Source of the DNA: Nitrosarchaeum koreense MY1 | GTDB taxonomy: Archaea > Thermoproteota > Nitrososphaeria > Nitrososphaerales > Nitrosopumilaceae | Assembly: GCF_000220175.1 (NCBI RefSeq) | Contig: NZ_AFPU01000001.1 | Location: 62,001-126,000, forward strand | Direction: 5' to 3' | Length of the DNA stretch: 64,000 nt | Shown here: positions 63,845 to 64,000 of the stretch, piece after piece | How the letters are laid out: every line of letters begins with the position of its first letter | How positions within the stretch are numbered: the stretch's first letter is position 1 | Made by a program: the position numbers and the translations under genes | The notes under the pieces: model-generated | The model's input: only the letters and a program-made list of their open reading frames with translations | Databases searched by the model: none | What the model was told of the DNA's origin: nothing

Positions 63845-64000
63845 ATTTTAATCTTATTTTTTTTGGAATGTAGATGTATGCTATGACTACTCCTAACGTA
63901 ATGGCTCCAAACGTGATTGCCATGATGAAAATATATCCAAATGGATTTTGTGTACCCATGTTAAAAGTATAAGTAAGAATTTCTGGACTACCATCCATAT
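63834..64000 (-). CDS. Small single-TM membrane protein, may continue past window
   Basis: Minus-strand frame open from the window edge to TAG at 63834-63836. From ATG 63998 it codes 54 residues; an inner ATG at 63959 gives 41 (MGTQNPFGY...). One TM (FIMAITFGAITLGVVIAYIYI) followed by a basic tail (KKIRLKSKL). The stop overlaps the heme A synthase end by 11 bases. Could be an oxidase accessory subunit; whether it starts upstream of the window cannot be seen. Confidence 0.55.
   Translation of the reverse strand, partial: MDGSPEILTYTFNMGTQNPFGYIFIMAITFGAITLGVVIAYIYIPKKIRLKSKL

Noticed and set aside
1-64000. Insertion sequences, integrases, attachment sites or phage genes
   Set aside because: No transposase, integrase or terminal inverted repeats were seen; the tRNA-Arg is not followed by a repeat of its 3' end nearby.

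Overview
The window looks like a chromosomal segment of a marine ammonia-oxidising archaeon (Nitrososphaerota/Thaumarchaeota, Nitrosopumilus type). This rests on low G+C (about one third by eye), T-rich TATA boxes about 25-27 bases before start codons (leaderless transcripts), many TTG starts, a tRNA gene without encoded CCA, and a terminal block carrying an F420-dependent NADP reductase, a heme-copper oxidase operon with a split subunit II and a two-domain blue-copper protein, and a half-size heme A synthase. The genus is inferred from gene content, not from a database match.

Bases 1 to about 51.7 kb are one long surface-glycan locus. 1-7.3 kb: two paralogous methyltransferases, a third methyltransferase, a glycosyltransferase, an acyltransferase and an asparagine-synthetase-like amidotransferase. 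7.3-24.8 kb: a sugar aminotransferase, epimerases, two nucleotide-sugar dehydrogenases, a non-hydrolysing UDP-GlcNAc 2-epimerase, a PIG-L deacetylase, a hexapeptide acyltransferase, a B12/radical-SAM enzyme with an overlapping GT2, a GT-C membrane transferase and GT4 transferases; these fit an N-acetylated amino-uronic acid. 25-31.7 kb (minus strand): flippase, GT2 and a CDP-glucose set (cytidylyltransferase, 4,6-dehydratase, C-methyltransferase, 3,5-epimerase, reductase) for a C-methyl-branched 6-deoxyhexose. 31.8-42 kb: a large GT-B protein, a PQQ-type dehydrogenase and a nonulosonate-type module (4,6-dehydratase, aminotransferase, GNAT, short NeuB-family synthase, SpsF-like cytidylyltransferase) with an ATP-grasp ligase, a HAD phosphatase and an epimerase.

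42.2-47.1 kb holds the most unusual part: a compact plus-strand run of a 49-residue ORF, a TIM-barrel isomerase, an EboB-like TatD hydrolase, a second isomerase, a UbiA-like membrane protein (EboC-like) and an alkaline-phosphatase-superfamily phosphodiesterase (EboF-like). It resembles the bacterial ebo cluster of secondary metabolism. A zinc alcohol dehydrogenase, a 529-residue protein made of four similar beta-rich modules, and a small cupin follow.

From 50.6 kb the content turns to housekeeping: phosphoglucose/phosphomannose isomerase, MtnA, a DUF59-PqqD fusion, an SDR, a secreted Ig-like protein with repeats, small membrane proteins, tRNA-Arg(UCG), an aminotransferase, a PNPOx-like flavoprotein, the F420 reductase, a histidine phosphatase, and the cytochrome oxidase operon from 60.1 kb. 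No insertion sequence, CRISPR array, rRNA or transcription factor was seen. No polysaccharide polymerase or initiating phosphoglycosyl transferase was recognised, so the glycan pathway is probably completed elsewhere.
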